Positions 1 to 9,672 are shown, numbered from the stretch's first letter. The stretch: 64,000 nt of DNA from Glycocaulis sp050485565 (GCF_050485565.1 NZ_JBJHBQ010000006.1:1-64000), one strand, 5' to 3'. A program made the numbers and translations. The notes: a model not told the origin generated them from the letters alone.

Positions 1-81
1 CCGGTAATCAGCTCTGCGAGTTTGCGCCAGACGCTCATGCGCGCTTATCTGCACCGCAAAACCGGCAAACGGAAGAGGCAA

Positions 82-3000
82 ATGGGCGCAGACAGCACCG
101 CAATGTGGGAGATCTGGATAGATCGTGGCGGCACGTTCACTGATATTCTGGGCCTCTCGCCCGATGGTGAGCTGCGTGCGCTGAAACTCCTGTCTGAAAG
201 CGCAGCCTATGGTGATGCCGCCAGTGAAGGTGTGCGCCGCATGACCGGCATGGCGGACGGCACCCCCCTGTCAGCAAGCGCGGTGCGCGGCGTGAAGATG
301 GGCACCACCGTGGCCACCAATGCCCTGCTGGAAGAGGACGGCGCGAAGACGCTTTTCATCGTCAATAAGGGCTTTGAGGACTGCCTGCTGATCCAGGACC
401 AGACCCGGCCGGACATTTTCGCCCTGCGCATTGACCGCCCCCGGCCCCTGCCCGCCCGCATCGAAGGGATTGCCGGGCGGCTGGATGTGGAGGGCCGTGA
501 GATCGCCCCGCTGGACACTGCAGAGCTGCAGGATGTCCTCGTTTCAGCCCGCGCGCAGGGCATCCAGTCAGTCGCGATTGCACTCATTAATTCACATGTG
601 AATAATATGCATGAAGCGCGCGTGGCAGAACTCGCCCGAGAGGCCGGGTTTGACCATGTCAGCCTGTCCAGCGAAGTCAGCCCGCTGGTGCGCCTGATCC
701 CGCGCGCCTCGACCACCGTGATCGACGCCTATCTGGAGCCGGTCTTGCAGGATTATGCCGCCCGCGTGGGCGCGGGCCTTGGCGATATACCGCTCTATTT
801 CATGCAATCATCAGGCGGGCTTGCCCGTTCGGGCCATTTCCGCGCGCGTGACGCCGTGCTGTCCGGCCCGGCAGGCGGCGTGGTCGGCATGGCCGAGACG
901 GCGAAAGCCGAGGGCATTAAGCGCGTTATCGGCTTTGACATGGGCGGCACCTCCACTGATGTGTCGCGCTATGACGGGCAGGCATTTGAACGCCGCGAGC
1001 AGGTCTCCATCAGCGGGCGTCTCCTGCGTGCGCCCATGCTCGCCATCCACACCGTGGCCGCCGGCGGTGGGTCCATCCTGCATTTTGACGGCGAGCGCGC
1101 CCGCGTCGGCCCGCATAGCGCCGGCGCACGCCCCGGCCCCGCCGCCTATGGGCTTGGCGGACCGGCAACTATTACGGATGCGAACCTTGTCCTTGGCCGG
1201 GTGCACCCGGACTGGTTTCCCCACGTTTTCGGGCCGGACGGGACCGGCCCGCTGGACATGGAAGCCGCGCGCGCAGCGATCCGCCCGCTGGCAGAGGCGA
1301 TGGGCGCGAACAGCATCGAGGCGGCGGCCGAAGGCTTCCTCACCATCGCCGCCGAAGCCATGGCCGGCGCCATCCGCCAGATCACCACGGCGCAGGGCAT
1401 TGATCCGCGCGATTACGCCCTGAACGCCTTTGGCGGCGCGGGCGGACAGCATGCCTGCCAGGTCGCCGCCGCGCTGGGCGTGTCGCGCATCATCATCCAC
1501 CCCAAAGCCGGGCTGCTCTCCGCGCTGGGCATTGGCATGGCGGCCCTGATGGACACCCGCCAGGCCGCGCTGGAAATGCCTCTGGACACTGATGGCCTGG
1601 AGGCAGCGCGGACACGCCTGTCCGCGCTGGAAGAAGACGCACGCGCGGCCCTCGACGCGCAAGGGGCGCGAGAGGTCCGCGACGCCCATCAGCTGCACAT
1701 ACGCGTCGCCGGATCGGACACCGCCCTGCCCGTCGCCATGGGCGATATGGCAGATATCCGCGACGCCCACGCCGCCGCCCACCTGCGGCTGTTCGGTTTT
1801 ACCGCGCCAGCCTCTGCGCTCATCATTGAATCGGTCTCGGTGAAGGCCGAATCCCCCTCCGCCGCGGCGTTGCCATCCACGCCGCATTCAGGAGAAGCCA
1901 ACGTCCCGCCGGACGGCGAGACGCGCCTGTTCTCCGGCGGGCGCTGGCATGAAGCACCCATTTATTCGCTTGCAAAGCTTGGCCGGGAGCAAGTCATCAC
2001 CGGCCCCGCCCTTATCATGGAACCGGGACAGACCATTACGCTGGATGCGGGGTGGACGGCGCGGCCGGGACGCACCGGCGCGCTGATTATCGAGCGGGCG
2101 GGAGGGGCTGCGAAAGCTGCCGGTTCCACCGCGCTCGATCCGGTCACGCTGGAGCTGTTCAACCGCCGCTTCATGGGCATTGCCGAGGAGATGGGCGTGG
2201 TGCTGGAGCGCACGGCCCACTCGGTCAACATGAAGGAGAGGCTGGACTTCTCCTGCGCCGTTTTTGACGCGCAAGGCGGGCTGGTCGCCAACGCGCCGCA
2301 CATGCCCGTCCATCTGGGCTCCATGTCGGCCAGCGTCCGCGCGGCGCTGGACGCCCACCCGGATCTCGCCGCAGGCGAAGCCGTGGCACTGAACGCGCCC
2401 TATAATGGCGGCACACACCTGCCCGATATCACCATCGTCCAGCCCGTATGTGACGAAGCAGGCGAGCGCCTCTTCTTCGTTGCCTCGCGTGGACACCATG
2501 CCGATGTCGGCGGGATCGCCCCCGGCTCCATGCCGCCCTTCTCGAAAACAATTGAAGAAGAAGGCGTGGTCTTCGATAGCGTCAAAATTCTTTCGGATAC
2601 GAAGTTTGAGGATGACGCAGTGCGCGAAGTGCTGGCATCAGACCCGTATCCGGCCCGCGCGCCGGAGCGCAATATCGCCGATCTCAAAGCCCAGCTGGCC
2701 GCCTGCGCACGCGGCGCGCAGGAGCTGCAACGCCTGATCGCCGAGCAGGGTCTGGAAATCGTGCGCGCCTATATGGGCCATGTGCAGGACAATGCCGAGC
2801 GCGCCGTGCGCCGCGTTATCGGCGCTCTGGAAAGCGGTTCTGCCGTGATGGAGATGGAGGGCGGAGAGCGCATTTGCGTTGCCATCACCACAAGGCCACA
2901 AGACGGCACGGCGACCATTGATTTTACCGGTACATCGGCCCAGCTTCCCAGCAATTTCAATGCGCCCAGCGCCGTGGCCAGGGCCGCCGTGCTTTACGTG

Positions 3001-3672
3001 CTACGCTGTCTGGTCGAGGATCAGATACCCCTGAACGAGGGCTGTCTGAAGCCGGTGGAGATCATCATCCCCGAAGGCTCGCTGATCGCGCCCCGGCCGC
3101 CTGGGGCCGTGGTGGCCGGCAATGTGGAAACCAGCCAGCTCATTGTCGACGCCCTCTTCGCGGCCACCGGCCGCATGGCCGCCGCGCAAGGCACGATGAA
3201 CAATTTCACCTTCGGAAACGAAACATATCAGTATTACGAGACGATCTGTGGCGGCTCCGGCGCAGGGCTTCTGGCTGACGGGACCGGCTTTGACGGCGCG
3301 GACGCCGTCCACACCCATATGACCAATTCACGCCTCACCGATCCTGAAATCATGGAGCTGCGCTATCCGGTGCGAGTGGCGCATCACCGCGTGCGCGAGG
3401 GCTCTGGCGGGGCAGGTAAACAGCGCGGCGGGCATGGCTCGGTACGCCGGATCGAGTTCCTCGAACCCATGGAGGCAAGCCTCCTATCCGGGCGCCGGCG
3501 CGTGGCTCCGCCCGGCCTCAAGGGAGGCGGAGACGGCGCGCCCGGCAAGGCGCGCATCATCCGCGCTGACGGCACGGTGGAAGAGCAGCCCGCCCTGTTC
3601 TCGGTCCAGCTATCGCCCGGCGATTCAATCGAGATCGAAACGCCGGGCGGCGGCGGGTTTGGGAAGGTCTAA
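82..3672 (+). CDS. 5-oxoprolinase / hydantoinase A–B fusion
   Basis: Single chain of about 1,196 residues combining a hydantoinase-A half and a hydantoinase-B half, the architecture of ATP-dependent 5-oxoprolinase, which opens 5-oxo-L-proline to glutamate. The HyuA half starts with the nucleotide-binding motif RGGTFTD near residue 14 and carries GFDMGGTSTD about 280 residues later. The HyuB half starts around residue 685 (LDPVTLELFNRRF) and ends with the glycine-rich TPGGGGFGKV tail usual for the family. The ATG at 82 is preferred because GGAAGAGG lies just upstream and the motif follows at once; an in-frame start at 22 would only add a basic 20-residue leader. It converges on ettA with a 3-bp gap. 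Substrate (5-oxoproline or a hydantoin) is not proven by sequence; the fused length favours oxoprolinase. Confidence 0.87.
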   Translation: MGADSTAMWEIWIDRGGTFTDILGLSPDGELRALKLLSESAAYGDAASEGVRRMTGMADGTPLSASAVRGVKMGTTVATNALLEEDGAKTLFIVNKGFEDCLLIQDQTRPDIFALRIDRPRPLPARIEGIAGRLDVEGREIAPLDTAELQDVLVSARAQGIQSVAIALINSHVNNMHEARVAELAREAGFDHVSLSSEVSPLVRLIPRASTTVIDAYLEPVLQDYAARVGAGLGDIPLYFMQSSGGLARSGHFRARDAVLSGPAGGVVGMAETAKAEGIKRVIGFDMGGTSTDVSRYDGQAFERREQVSISGRLLRAPMLAIHTVAAGGGSILHFDGERARVGPHSAGARPGPAAYGLGGPATITDANLVLGRVHPDWFPHVFGPDGTGPLDMEAARAAIRPLAEAMGANSIEAAAEGFLTIAAEAMAGAIRQITTAQGIDPRDYALNAFGGAGGQHACQVAAALGVSRIIIHPKAGLLSALGIGMAALMDTRQAALEMPLDTDGLEAARTRLSALEEDARAALDAQGAREVRDAHQLHIRVAGSDTALPVAMGDMADIRDAHAAAHLRLFGFTAPASALIIESVSVKAESPSAAALPSTPHSGEANVPPDGETRLFSGGRWHEAPIYSLAKLGREQVITGPALIMEPGQTITLDAGWTARPGRTGALIIERAGGAAKAAGSTALDPVTLELFNRRFMGIAEEMGVVLERTAHSVNMKERLDFSCAVFDAQGGLVANAPHMPVHLGSMSASVRAALDAHPDLAAGEAVALNAPYNGGTHLPDITIVQPVCDEAGERLFFVASRGHHADVGGIAPGSMPPFSKTIEEEGVVFDSVKILSDTKFEDDAVREVLASDPYPARAPERNIADLKAQLAACARGAQELQRLIAEQGLEIVRAYMGHVQDNAERAVRRVIGALESGSAVMEMEGGERICVAITTRPQDGTATIDFTGTSAQLPSNFNAPSAVARAAVLYVLRCLVEDQIPLNEGCLKPVEIIIPEGSLIAPRPPGAVVAGNVETSQLIVDALFAATGRMAAAQGTMNNFTFGNETYQYYETICGGSGAGLLADGTGFDGADAVHTHMTNSRLTDPEIMELRYPVRVAHHRVREGSGGAGKQRGGHGSVRRIEFLEPMEASLLSGRRRVAPPGLKGGGDGAPGKARIIRADGTVEEQPALFSVQLSPGDSIEIETPGGGGFGKV

Positions 3673-3675
3673 GCC

Positions 3676-5340
3676 CTACCTTTCGAACTTCTGGAACTTC
3701 ACACGCGTAGGCACCAGAGCATCGGTGCCGAGGCGGCGCTTCTTGTCTTCGAGATAGTCCGAGAAAGAACCCTCGAACCACTCCACATGGCTGTCGCCCT
3801 CAAAGGCGAGAATGTGGGTGGCGATCCGGTCCAGGAAGAAGCGGTCGTGCGAGATGACCACGGCGCAGCCGGGGAAATCTTCCAGCGCCGCTTCGAGCGC
3901 GGAGAGGGTTTCCACATCGAGATCGTTGGTCGGTTCGTCGAGTAGGAGCAGGTTTCCACCTTCTTTGAGCATCTTGGCCAGATGCACCCGGTTGCGCTCA
4001 CCGCCAGACAGCAGACCGACCTTCTTCTGCTGGTCGCCGCCCTTGAAGTTGAACGCGCCGACATAGGCGCGGCTGGGTACTTCATGCCCGCCAAGCGAGA
4101 TCATGTCATGGCCGTTCGAGATTTCCTCCCAGACGGTTTTCTTCGCATCCAAAGCATCACGTGACTGGTTCACATAACCAAGCTTCACGGTCTCGCCGAT
4201 TTTCACCGAGCCGCTATCGGGTTGCTCCTCGCCGACGATCATCTTGAACAGCGTGGTCTTACCCGCACCGTTGGGGCCGATCACACCGACCACGCCGCCC
4301 GGCGGCAGCTTGAAGGCCAGATCCTTGATCAGCAACTTGTCGCCAAACCCTTTGGATACATTGTCGAATTCCACCACATTGCCGCCAAGGCGCGGCCCCG
4401 GCGGGATGCGGATGGTGGCGGTGGAGATTTTCTCCCGGTCGGCCGCATCGCGCATCTCTTCGTATGATTTGATACGCGCCTTGGATTTTGCCTGACGGGC
4501 TTTCGGGCTGGAGCGGATCCATTCCAGTTCGCGGGCGAGCGCGCGCTGCTTGGCGCCTTCCTCGCGTGATTCCTGTTCCAGCCGCTTGGTCTTCTGCTCC
4601 AGCCAGTCCGAATACCCGCCCTTGTACGGAATGCCCTGACCGCGATCGAGCTCCAGCGTCCAGCTGGTGATGGAATCCAGGAAATAGCGGTCGTGGGTGA
4701 CGATCAGCACCGCGCCGTCATAGTTTTCAAGATGATGCTGGAGCCAGGCAACGCTTTCCGCGTCCAGATGGTTGGTCGGTTCGTCTAGCAGCAGCATGTG
4801 CGGCTTGGAGAGAAGCAGCTGGCAGATGGCCACGCGGCGGCGCTCACCGCCTGAAAGGTTCGTTACCGAAGCATCGCCCGGCGGGCAGCGCAGGGCCTCC
4901 ATCGCCATCTCGATCTTGGAATCGATATCCCACGCATCGCGCGCATCAACCTGCTCCTGCAGGGCGGTCATCTTCTCCATCAGCTCGTCGGAATAATCCT
5001 CGGCCAGCTGCATGGCGATAGCGTTGTAGGCGTCGTAGATTGTCTTGTCTTCGGAGCCTTGAATCACGTTTTCCCAGACGGTCTTGGCCTCATCGAGTTT
5101 CGGCTCCTGCGGCAGATAGCCGACGCGCACGCCCTTCTCGGCCCAGGCTTCGCCGGTGAAGTCATTGTCCATACCGGCCATGATCTTCAACAGCGTCGAC
5201 TTACCCGCGCCATTGACGCCGACGACACCGATCTTGGCGTCGGGCAGGAAGTGCAGCGAGATGCCGGAGAAGACCTGCTTGCCGCCCGGATAGGTCTTGG
5301 CCAGCTTGTCCATGTGATAAACGTATTGATAGGACGACAT
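3676..5340 (-). CDS. ettA: Energy-dependent translational throttle protein EttA (ABC-F)
   Basis: Cytoplasmic ABC-F ATPase of 554 residues, the usual EttA length, which binds the ribosomal E site and gates the first elongation step according to ATP/ADP level. Two ABC domains are visible: Walker A GVNGAGKST (residues 41–49) and GPNGAGKTT in the second half, signatures LSGGERRR and LSGGERNR, and Walker B LLLLDEPTNHLD / LLLLDEPTNDLD. The linker between the domains is rich in Arg/Lys and Glu, where the P-site tRNA-interacting region sits in this family. There are no membrane segments, so it is not a transporter. GAGGAGT precedes the ATG. It is apparently monocistronic and convergent with the oxoprolinase gene. 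Confidence 0.94.
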   Translation of the reverse strand: MSSYQYVYHMDKLAKTYPGGKQVFSGISLHFLPDAKIGVVGVNGAGKSTLLKIMAGMDNDFTGEAWAEKGVRVGYLPQEPKLDEAKTVWENVIQGSEDKTIYDAYNAIAMQLAEDYSDELMEKMTALQEQVDARDAWDIDSKIEMAMEALRCPPGDASVTNLSGGERRRVAICQLLLSKPHMLLLDEPTNHLDAESVAWLQHHLENYDGAVLIVTHDRYFLDSITSWTLELDRGQGIPYKGGYSDWLEQKTKRLEQESREEGAKQRALARELEWIRSSPKARQAKSKARIKSYEEMRDAADREKISTATIRIPPGPRLGGNVVEFDNVSKGFGDKLLIKDLAFKLPPGGVVGVIGPNGAGKTTLFKMIVGEEQPDSGSVKIGETVKLGYVNQSRDALDAKKTVWEEISNGHDMISLGGHEVPSRAYVGAFNFKGGDQQKKVGLLSGGERNRVHLAKMLKEGGNLLLLDEPTNDLDVETLSALEAALEDFPGCAVVISHDRFFLDRIATHILAFEGDSHVEWFEGSFSDYLEDKKRRLGTDALVPTRVKFQKFER

Positions 5341-5438
5341 GCGCCGGACTCCTCGGACCTGACAGGGGAAAGCGTGGCTTGCGCTATAGCGCAGCCGGGC
5401 GGGTCAAGGCAATGGAACGGGTGAGCGAGAGGAGATAT

Positions 5439-5471
5439 AAAAACCCCGCCCGGACATTGATCCGGGCGGGG
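5439..5471 (-). terminator. Rho-independent terminator of the small membrane-protein gene
   Basis: Perfect 11-bp GC-rich stem (CCCCGCCCGGA at 5444–5454 and its complement at 5461–5471) with a 6-nt loop, followed on the minus strand by five T. It lies about 27 bp after the stop codon of the gene ending at 5498. Confidence 0.85.
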
Positions 5472-5497
5472 CTCTGCTGTCTGAACGGATGGAGCGG

Positions 5498-5821
5498 TCA
5501 GCCGTCAGATTTACCCGGCATGAGGCGCTCGAAAGTGACCATGGCAATCACCATAACCGACGCAGCCGCCAATACCGCGGCATAGCTGCCCAGGATCGCA
5601 GTCAGATACTCGCCGACAACCGGTATCGCTTCCAGCGCACTGGCACCGACCAGTAGGAAAATCGCGGCAATCAGCACGCCGCGCCTGTGGTCTGCAGAGA
5701 CAAAAAACCCGCTTGCAAGGCCCAGAACCGCAAGTATGGCACCGCCATACTCGAAGGTCACAAAAGCCAGAACGATCGCCGCCAGAATGCTGACAGCCCA
5801 GACAATTTTCGCAATAGACAT
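5498..5821 (-). CDS. Small multi-pass membrane protein, function unknown
   Basis: 107-residue protein made almost entirely of hydrophobic stretches; three to four membrane helices can be drawn (about residues 5–23, 27–43, 46–62 and 75–95), with a short charged loop (SADHRRG) after the second. It has no catalytic motif that I recognise. The ATG is preceded by a strong GGGAGGAG ribosome-binding site, and a clear terminator follows the gene, which supports it being a real single-gene transcription unit. It is probably an inner-membrane protein; no function is assigned. Confidence 0.7.
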   Translation of the reverse strand: MSIAKIVWAVSILAAIVLAFVTFEYGGAILAVLGLASGFFVSADHRRGVLIAAIFLLVGASALEAIPVVGEYLTAILGSYAAVLAAASVMVIAMVTFERLMPGKSDG

Positions 5822-6007
5822 AAGTCTCCTCCCGTCTGTTCTTTTTTATATGTCGCGCCCCTTAAAAGCACGATGGTTAACGCTAAGCTGAGTTCTCGCG
5901 ATTCCACAAGACATAATGGAGTTGCCCCATCTGGTTTCCCGATGACAGGGGTCTGGGCGGGAGGATGACAAAGGGCGAAGGCGCTGGGCAGCCCCCCAAC
6001 GATGAAA

Positions 6008-6085
6008 CCCCGGACGCGAAGCGATCCGGGGCTTCAATCTGCTTTATCCTGCATCGGTCCCGGATCGCACTGCGTGCGTCCGGGA
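6008..6085. repeat. Pair of short palindromic hairpins downstream of the GST gene
   Basis: The 283-bp gap between the genes ending at 6105 and starting at 5821 holds two related hairpins: CCCCGGA…TCCGGGG at 6008–6031 and TCCCGGA…TCCGGGA at 6058–6085. They resemble each other and the GGATGACA-type intergenic repeats elsewhere in the window. They may help end transcription of the gene at 6105, but neither has a convincing T run. Nothing else is seen in the gap. Confidence 0.5.
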
Positions 6086-6104
6086 TTTCCAAACACACCA
6101 GACT

Positions 6105-7070
6105 CTAACGCCCGTCGGCTACATGCACATCCGGTCCCAGCGGCACGATGCCGGTCGGGTTGATGGTGTCATGGCTCTCGTAATAATGGCGCTTGGCGTG
6201 CTCGAGACTGAATATATCCGCAATGCCGGGCAGGCCATGCAGGCGGCGCGCATAGGCCGCGATATGCGGATAGTCGATCAGGCGTTTGAGATTGCATTTG
6301 AAATGGCCGTGATAGACCGGATCAAAGCGCACCAGCGTGGTGTATAGCCGCCAGTCAGCCTCGGTCAGCGTGTCCCGGCACAGATACTCGCGGCCATCGG
6401 ACAGAAGGCTTTCCAGCCAGTCCAGGCTCTCAAACAGGGTGGTGACCGCCTCCTCATACGCGCCTGTTGATGTGGCAAAGCCGGACTTGTAGACGCCATT
6501 ATTGACCGTGTCGTAGATGCGCGCATTGAGGGCATCGATCTCGCCGCGCAGATGCTCGGGATAGTAATCTCCCGGCGCGGCGCCCACACCGTCAAAGGCG
6601 GAATTGAACATGCGGATAATGTCCGCGCTCTCATTGGAGACGATGGTGTTGGTCTGCTTGTCCCACAGCACCGGCACGGTCACGCGGCCCGAGTAATCCT
6701 TCTTCGCGGCGGTGTAGACCTGGTGCAGGTAGCGCGCACCATGCAGCGGATCGGGGATCACGCCCGGCCCGTCCTCAAACGTCCAGCCATGCTCCTTCAT
6801 GCGCCAGTGCACGACCGACAGCGAAATCTTGCCGGTCAGCCCTTTGAGATGGCGGAAGATCAGCGTGCGGTGCGCCCACGGGCAGGCCAGCGACACATAG
6901 AGATGGTAGCGCCCGGCTTCCGCCTTGAAACCGCCTTCCCCCGTTGGCCCGGCAGAGCCATCTGCCGTCACCCAGTTGCGAAACACGCTGTCCTGGCGCT
7001 TGAACTTTCCGCCAGAGCTTTTGGTATCATACCATTCGTCTTTCCAGACGCCGTCCACGAGCCGGCCCAT
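6105..7070 (-). CDS. Glutathionyl-hydroquinone reductase (YqjG/Ecm4 family GST)
   Basis: 321-residue cytoplasmic omega-type glutathione S-transferase homologue that removes glutathione from glutathionyl-hydroquinones. The N-terminal thioredoxin-like domain contains the family motif LACPWAHRT (around residue 60), whose cysteine is the catalytic nucleophile, unlike the Ser/Tyr of classical GSTs. The second conserved patch VPVLWDKQTNTIVSNESADIIRM matches the glutathione-binding part, and the C-terminal helical domain includes TEADWRLYTTLVRFDPVYHGHFKCN. Length and motifs fit the family end to end. AAGGAGAC lies six bases before the ATG. It is followed by hairpin repeats and is upstream of nothing on its strand for 280 bp. 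The specific quinone substrate cannot be inferred. Confidence 0.9.
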   Translation of the reverse strand: MGRLVDGVWKDEWYDTKSSGGKFKRQDSVFRNWVTADGSAGPTGEGGFKAEAGRYHLYVSLACPWAHRTLIFRHLKGLTGKISLSVVHWRMKEHGWTFEDGPGVIPDPLHGARYLHQVYTAAKKDYSGRVTVPVLWDKQTNTIVSNESADIIRMFNSAFDGVGAAPGDYYPEHLRGEIDALNARIYDTVNNGVYKSGFATSTGAYEEAVTTLFESLDWLESLLSDGREYLCRDTLTEADWRLYTTLVRFDPVYHGHFKCNLKRLIDYPHIAAYARRLHGLPGIADIFSLEHAKRHYYESHDTINPTGIVPLGPDVHVADGR

Positions 7071-7117
7071 ATCCGGTCTCCTTTTTCTTCTGCTGCTGAC
7101 TGGCTAACGCGCGGCGC

Positions 7118-7954
7118 TCAGAACCGTCCCATCTGGTAGTCCAGCATGGCCTGACGCACCTCACCTTCCGTGTTCATAACGAACGGCCCGCCCCACGCGA
7201 TCGGCTCGCCAATCGGGTAGGCAGCCGCCAGGATGGCGCGCGCGCCTTCCGGGCCGGCCTCGATACGTACCGTATCACCGGGGCCGAACACACCCAGATG
7301 GGCTTCTGGCAGAGCAATGCCCGATACGCTGACCGAGCCGGTATGAATGGCGAGGATGGTGGTCTTGTCCGCCAGTATCACCTCCTCAAACACCGCGCCC
7401 GGCTCCATGACCAGCTCGGCGTAGAAAGGCTCGGTCGTGACATTCTTCACCGGGCCTTCAATGCCGGTGGAGGTGCGCCCGGCAACGATGCGGGCGGTCA
7501 CGCCCTCGCGCTTGTCCTCAGGCACCTCGGCGGCGCTATACTCCTGATAGGCGGCAGGCTTCATCTTCTCGGCAGCCGGCAGATTGATCCACAGCTGGAA
7601 GCCGCTCATCAGCCCGTCTTCCTGCTCGGGCATTTCCGAATGGATGATGCCGCCAGCGGCCGTCATCCACTGCACGCCGCCCGGCTCGATCACGCCTTCA
7701 TGGCCCTTATTGTCCTTGTGGCGCATCCGGCCTGCGACCATGTAGGTCACGGTTTCAAAGCCCCGGTGAGGGTGCTCGGGAAAGCCCGCCAGATAATCGT
7801 CCGGATTATCGGAGTGGAATTTGTCGAGCATCAGGAACGGGTCGAGCACGCGCAGTTCGGGCGTACCCAGAAGCCGCGTCATCTTCACCCCTGCCCCGTC
7901 GGATGCGGCCATGCCGCGCGTCAGTTTCACAAACGGGCGGTAAATTCCGGCCAT
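7118..7954 (-). CDS. Pirin family protein
   Basis: Bicupin of 278 residues from the chosen ATG (MAGIYRPF…), preceded by CAGGAGATATCGTC. The N-terminal cupin carries the pirin metal-site residues in the block PHRGFETVTYMVAGRMRHKDN and the following HSEMPE, and the C-terminal cupin has the pirin-C pattern ending in AYPIGEPIAWGGPFVMNT. Bacterial pirins bind iron; some have quercetin 2,3-dioxygenase activity, others act as redox-sensing regulators, so the role here is open. It lies 47 bp upstream of the glutathionyl-hydroquinone reductase gene on the same strand, a common pairing that suggests a shared transcript handling quinones or oxidative stress (inference). A longer in-frame start at 7990 has no better support. 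Confidence 0.9.
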   Translation of the reverse strand: MAGIYRPFVKLTRGMAASDGAGVKMTRLLGTPELRVLDPFLMLDKFHSDNPDDYLAGFPEHPHRGFETVTYMVAGRMRHKDNKGHEGVIEPGGVQWMTAAGGIIHSEMPEQEDGLMSGFQLWINLPAAEKMKPAAYQEYSAAEVPEDKREGVTARIVAGRTSTGIEGPVKNVTTEPFYAELVMEPGAVFEEVILADKTTILAIHTGSVSVSGIALPEAHLGVFGPGDTVRIEAGPEGARAILAAAYPIGEPIAWGGPFVMNTEGEVRQAMLDYQMGRF

Positions 7955-8162
7955 GACGATATCTCCTGCGCTGGAATGCATTGCCTGCACACATGGACCT
8001 CCGCGCGCTCCAGGTCGAGGCTTTCACGTTGCAGATATATCTTTCCGGGCGGGAAGAAATTGACTTTACCCCTGCGAGAAGGCCCGATGGACGCCAGATG
8101 AATTGCGCGCTAAAGGCACGCCCGCAATCAGGATCAGGACGCCAGAGGCTTTTGAGGATTTG

Positions 8163-9638
8163 ATGGATCAGCCATTCGTACTGGGTTGGGAAGAATGGGC
8201 GTCCTTCCCGGAGCTGGGCATTCCGGCGATCAAGGCCAAGGTGGATACCGGCGCGCGCACCTCTGCGCTGCATGCCGTGTCTGTGGAGCCGTTTGGCCCT
8301 GACGACGCGCCCCAGGTCCGTTTCGTCATTCACCCCATTCCCAGCCAGCCCGATGTGGAGATCACCTGCGCCGCCCCGGCCGTGGACCGGCGCGAGGTGA
8401 CCTCCTCCAATGGCGAGTCCGAGCTGCGCTGGGTGATCGAGGCGATGGTGCAGGTCGGGGACCGGCAATGGCCGATCGAGCTGACCCTGACCAACCGGGA
8501 GAGCATGAATTACCGCATGCTGCTGGGCCGCACGGCCATACGCGACGGCATCGTGGTGAACCCGGCCGATTCTTATGTGCAGGGCAAGATCGGTTACAAG
8601 GTCTATTCCGATTATCCGCGCCAGAAGCCGGTCAAGCGCCCGCTTCGCATCGCCATCCTGACGCGTGAGCCGACGAACTATTCCTCCAAACGCCTGAAAA
8701 AAGCGGCGGAGGAGCGCGGCCATGTCGCCGAGATGATCAATACGGCGCGCTGCTCCATGGGCATCAACACGCTCTCGCCCGCGATCTATTACGATGGCCG
8801 CCGCCTGCCGCGCTTTGACGCGGTAATCCCGCGCATCGGCGCCTCGATGACCAATTACGGCATGGCGGTGATCCGCCAGTTCGCCATGACAGGTGCCTAT
8901 ATCCTCAATCCGGCTGCTGCCATCGGGGCCAGCCGCGACAAGCTCTACGCCCACCAGCTGCTGGCGCGCGCAGGCATCGGCATGCCCTCCACCGCCTTTG
9001 CCCACTCGCCCAAAGACACCAAGACGCTGATAGAGCTGGTCGGCGGCGCGCCGCTGGTGGTCAAATTGCTGGAGAGCACGCAAGGGCGCGGCGTGGTGCT
9101 GGCCGACACGAAAAAGGCCGCCGAGAGCGTGATCGACGCCTTCCGGGGGCTGGAAGCCAATTTCATCGTGCAGGAATTCGTCAAGGAGGCCGGCGGAGCC
9201 GACATTCGCTGCTTTGTCGTCGGCGGCAAGGTGGTCGCCGCCATGAAACGCCAGGCCCAGGCTGACGAGTTCCGGTCCAACCTGCATCGCGGCGGCACGG
9301 CCGAAGGGGTGAAGATCACGCCTGAAGAGCGCTCAGCCGCCGTGCGGGCAGCCAAGGCGATGGGCCTCTCGGTCGCGGGCGTCGATCTCTTGCGCTCCAA
9401 TAGCGGGCCGAAAATCCTTGAGGTGAACTCCTCACCGGGTCTTGAAGGCATTGAACGCACCAGCCAGAAAGACGTGGCCGGCATCATCATCGAATACATG
9501 GAAGGCCAGGTGCAGACCGTCTCCCTGCCGCGCGCCTCAAGGCGCAAGGGCGTGCTCAAAGCGTCCGACGCGCCGGAAAACACCGAGCTGAAAGCAATCG
9601 AGGCCAGCGGCAAGGCCAGCGAAGAAGCCGGGGACTAG
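8163..9638 (+). CDS. RimK-type ATP-grasp ligase fused to an N-terminal retropepsin-like domain
   Basis: About 491 residues. The first ~150 residues (VLGWEEWASFPELGIPAIKAKVDTGARTSALH…, later NYRMLLGRTAI) are the RimB/COG4067-like domain often mislabelled 'ATP-dependent zinc protease'; the DTGA motif is that of retropepsin-like aspartyl proteases. The remaining ~330 residues are a RimK ATP-grasp ligase (AILTREPTNYSSKRL, PSTAFAHSPKD, VVKLLESTQGRGVVLAD, ADIRCFVVGGKVVAAMKRQA, KILEVNSSPGLEGIE). RimK adds glutamates to the C terminus of ribosomal protein S6 in E. coli; other relatives make different peptide bonds. The usual separate genes are fused here. The chosen ATG starts right at the conserved domain; the frame is open back to 8103. 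Confidence 0.88.
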   Translation: MDQPFVLGWEEWASFPELGIPAIKAKVDTGARTSALHAVSVEPFGPDDAPQVRFVIHPIPSQPDVEITCAAPAVDRREVTSSNGESELRWVIEAMVQVGDRQWPIELTLTNRESMNYRMLLGRTAIRDGIVVNPADSYVQGKIGYKVYSDYPRQKPVKRPLRIAILTREPTNYSSKRLKKAAEERGHVAEMINTARCSMGINTLSPAIYYDGRRLPRFDAVIPRIGASMTNYGMAVIRQFAMTGAYILNPAAAIGASRDKLYAHQLLARAGIGMPSTAFAHSPKDTKTLIELVGGAPLVVKLLESTQGRGVVLADTKKAAESVIDAFRGLEANFIVQEFVKEAGGADIRCFVVGGKVVAAMKRQAQADEFRSNLHRGGTAEGVKITPEERSAAVRAAKAMGLSVAGVDLLRSNSGPKILEVNSSPGLEGIERTSQKDVAGIIIEYMEGQVQTVSLPRASRRKGVLKASDAPENTELKAIEASGKASEEAGD

Positions 9639-9672
9639 GCGGTCGGGAGCGGGCGAAGGGCCCAAACCGCTA

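Noticed and set aside
1..81. In-frame N-terminal extension of the oxoprolinase
   Set aside because: The ATG at 22 would add 20 basic residues with no counterpart in the family; the ATG at 82 has a ribosome-binding site.
811..1887. 358-codon minus-strand open frame
   Set aside because: Antisense to the oxoprolinase gene; low-complexity Arg/Gly/His composition.
5905..5975. Additional family D repeat near GGAGGATGACA
   Set aside because: Only the short GGAGGATGACA end is shared; the flanking arms are not.
7806..9287. 493-codon minus-strand open frame
   Set aside because: Shadow of the RimK and pirin genes; it would overlap both completely.
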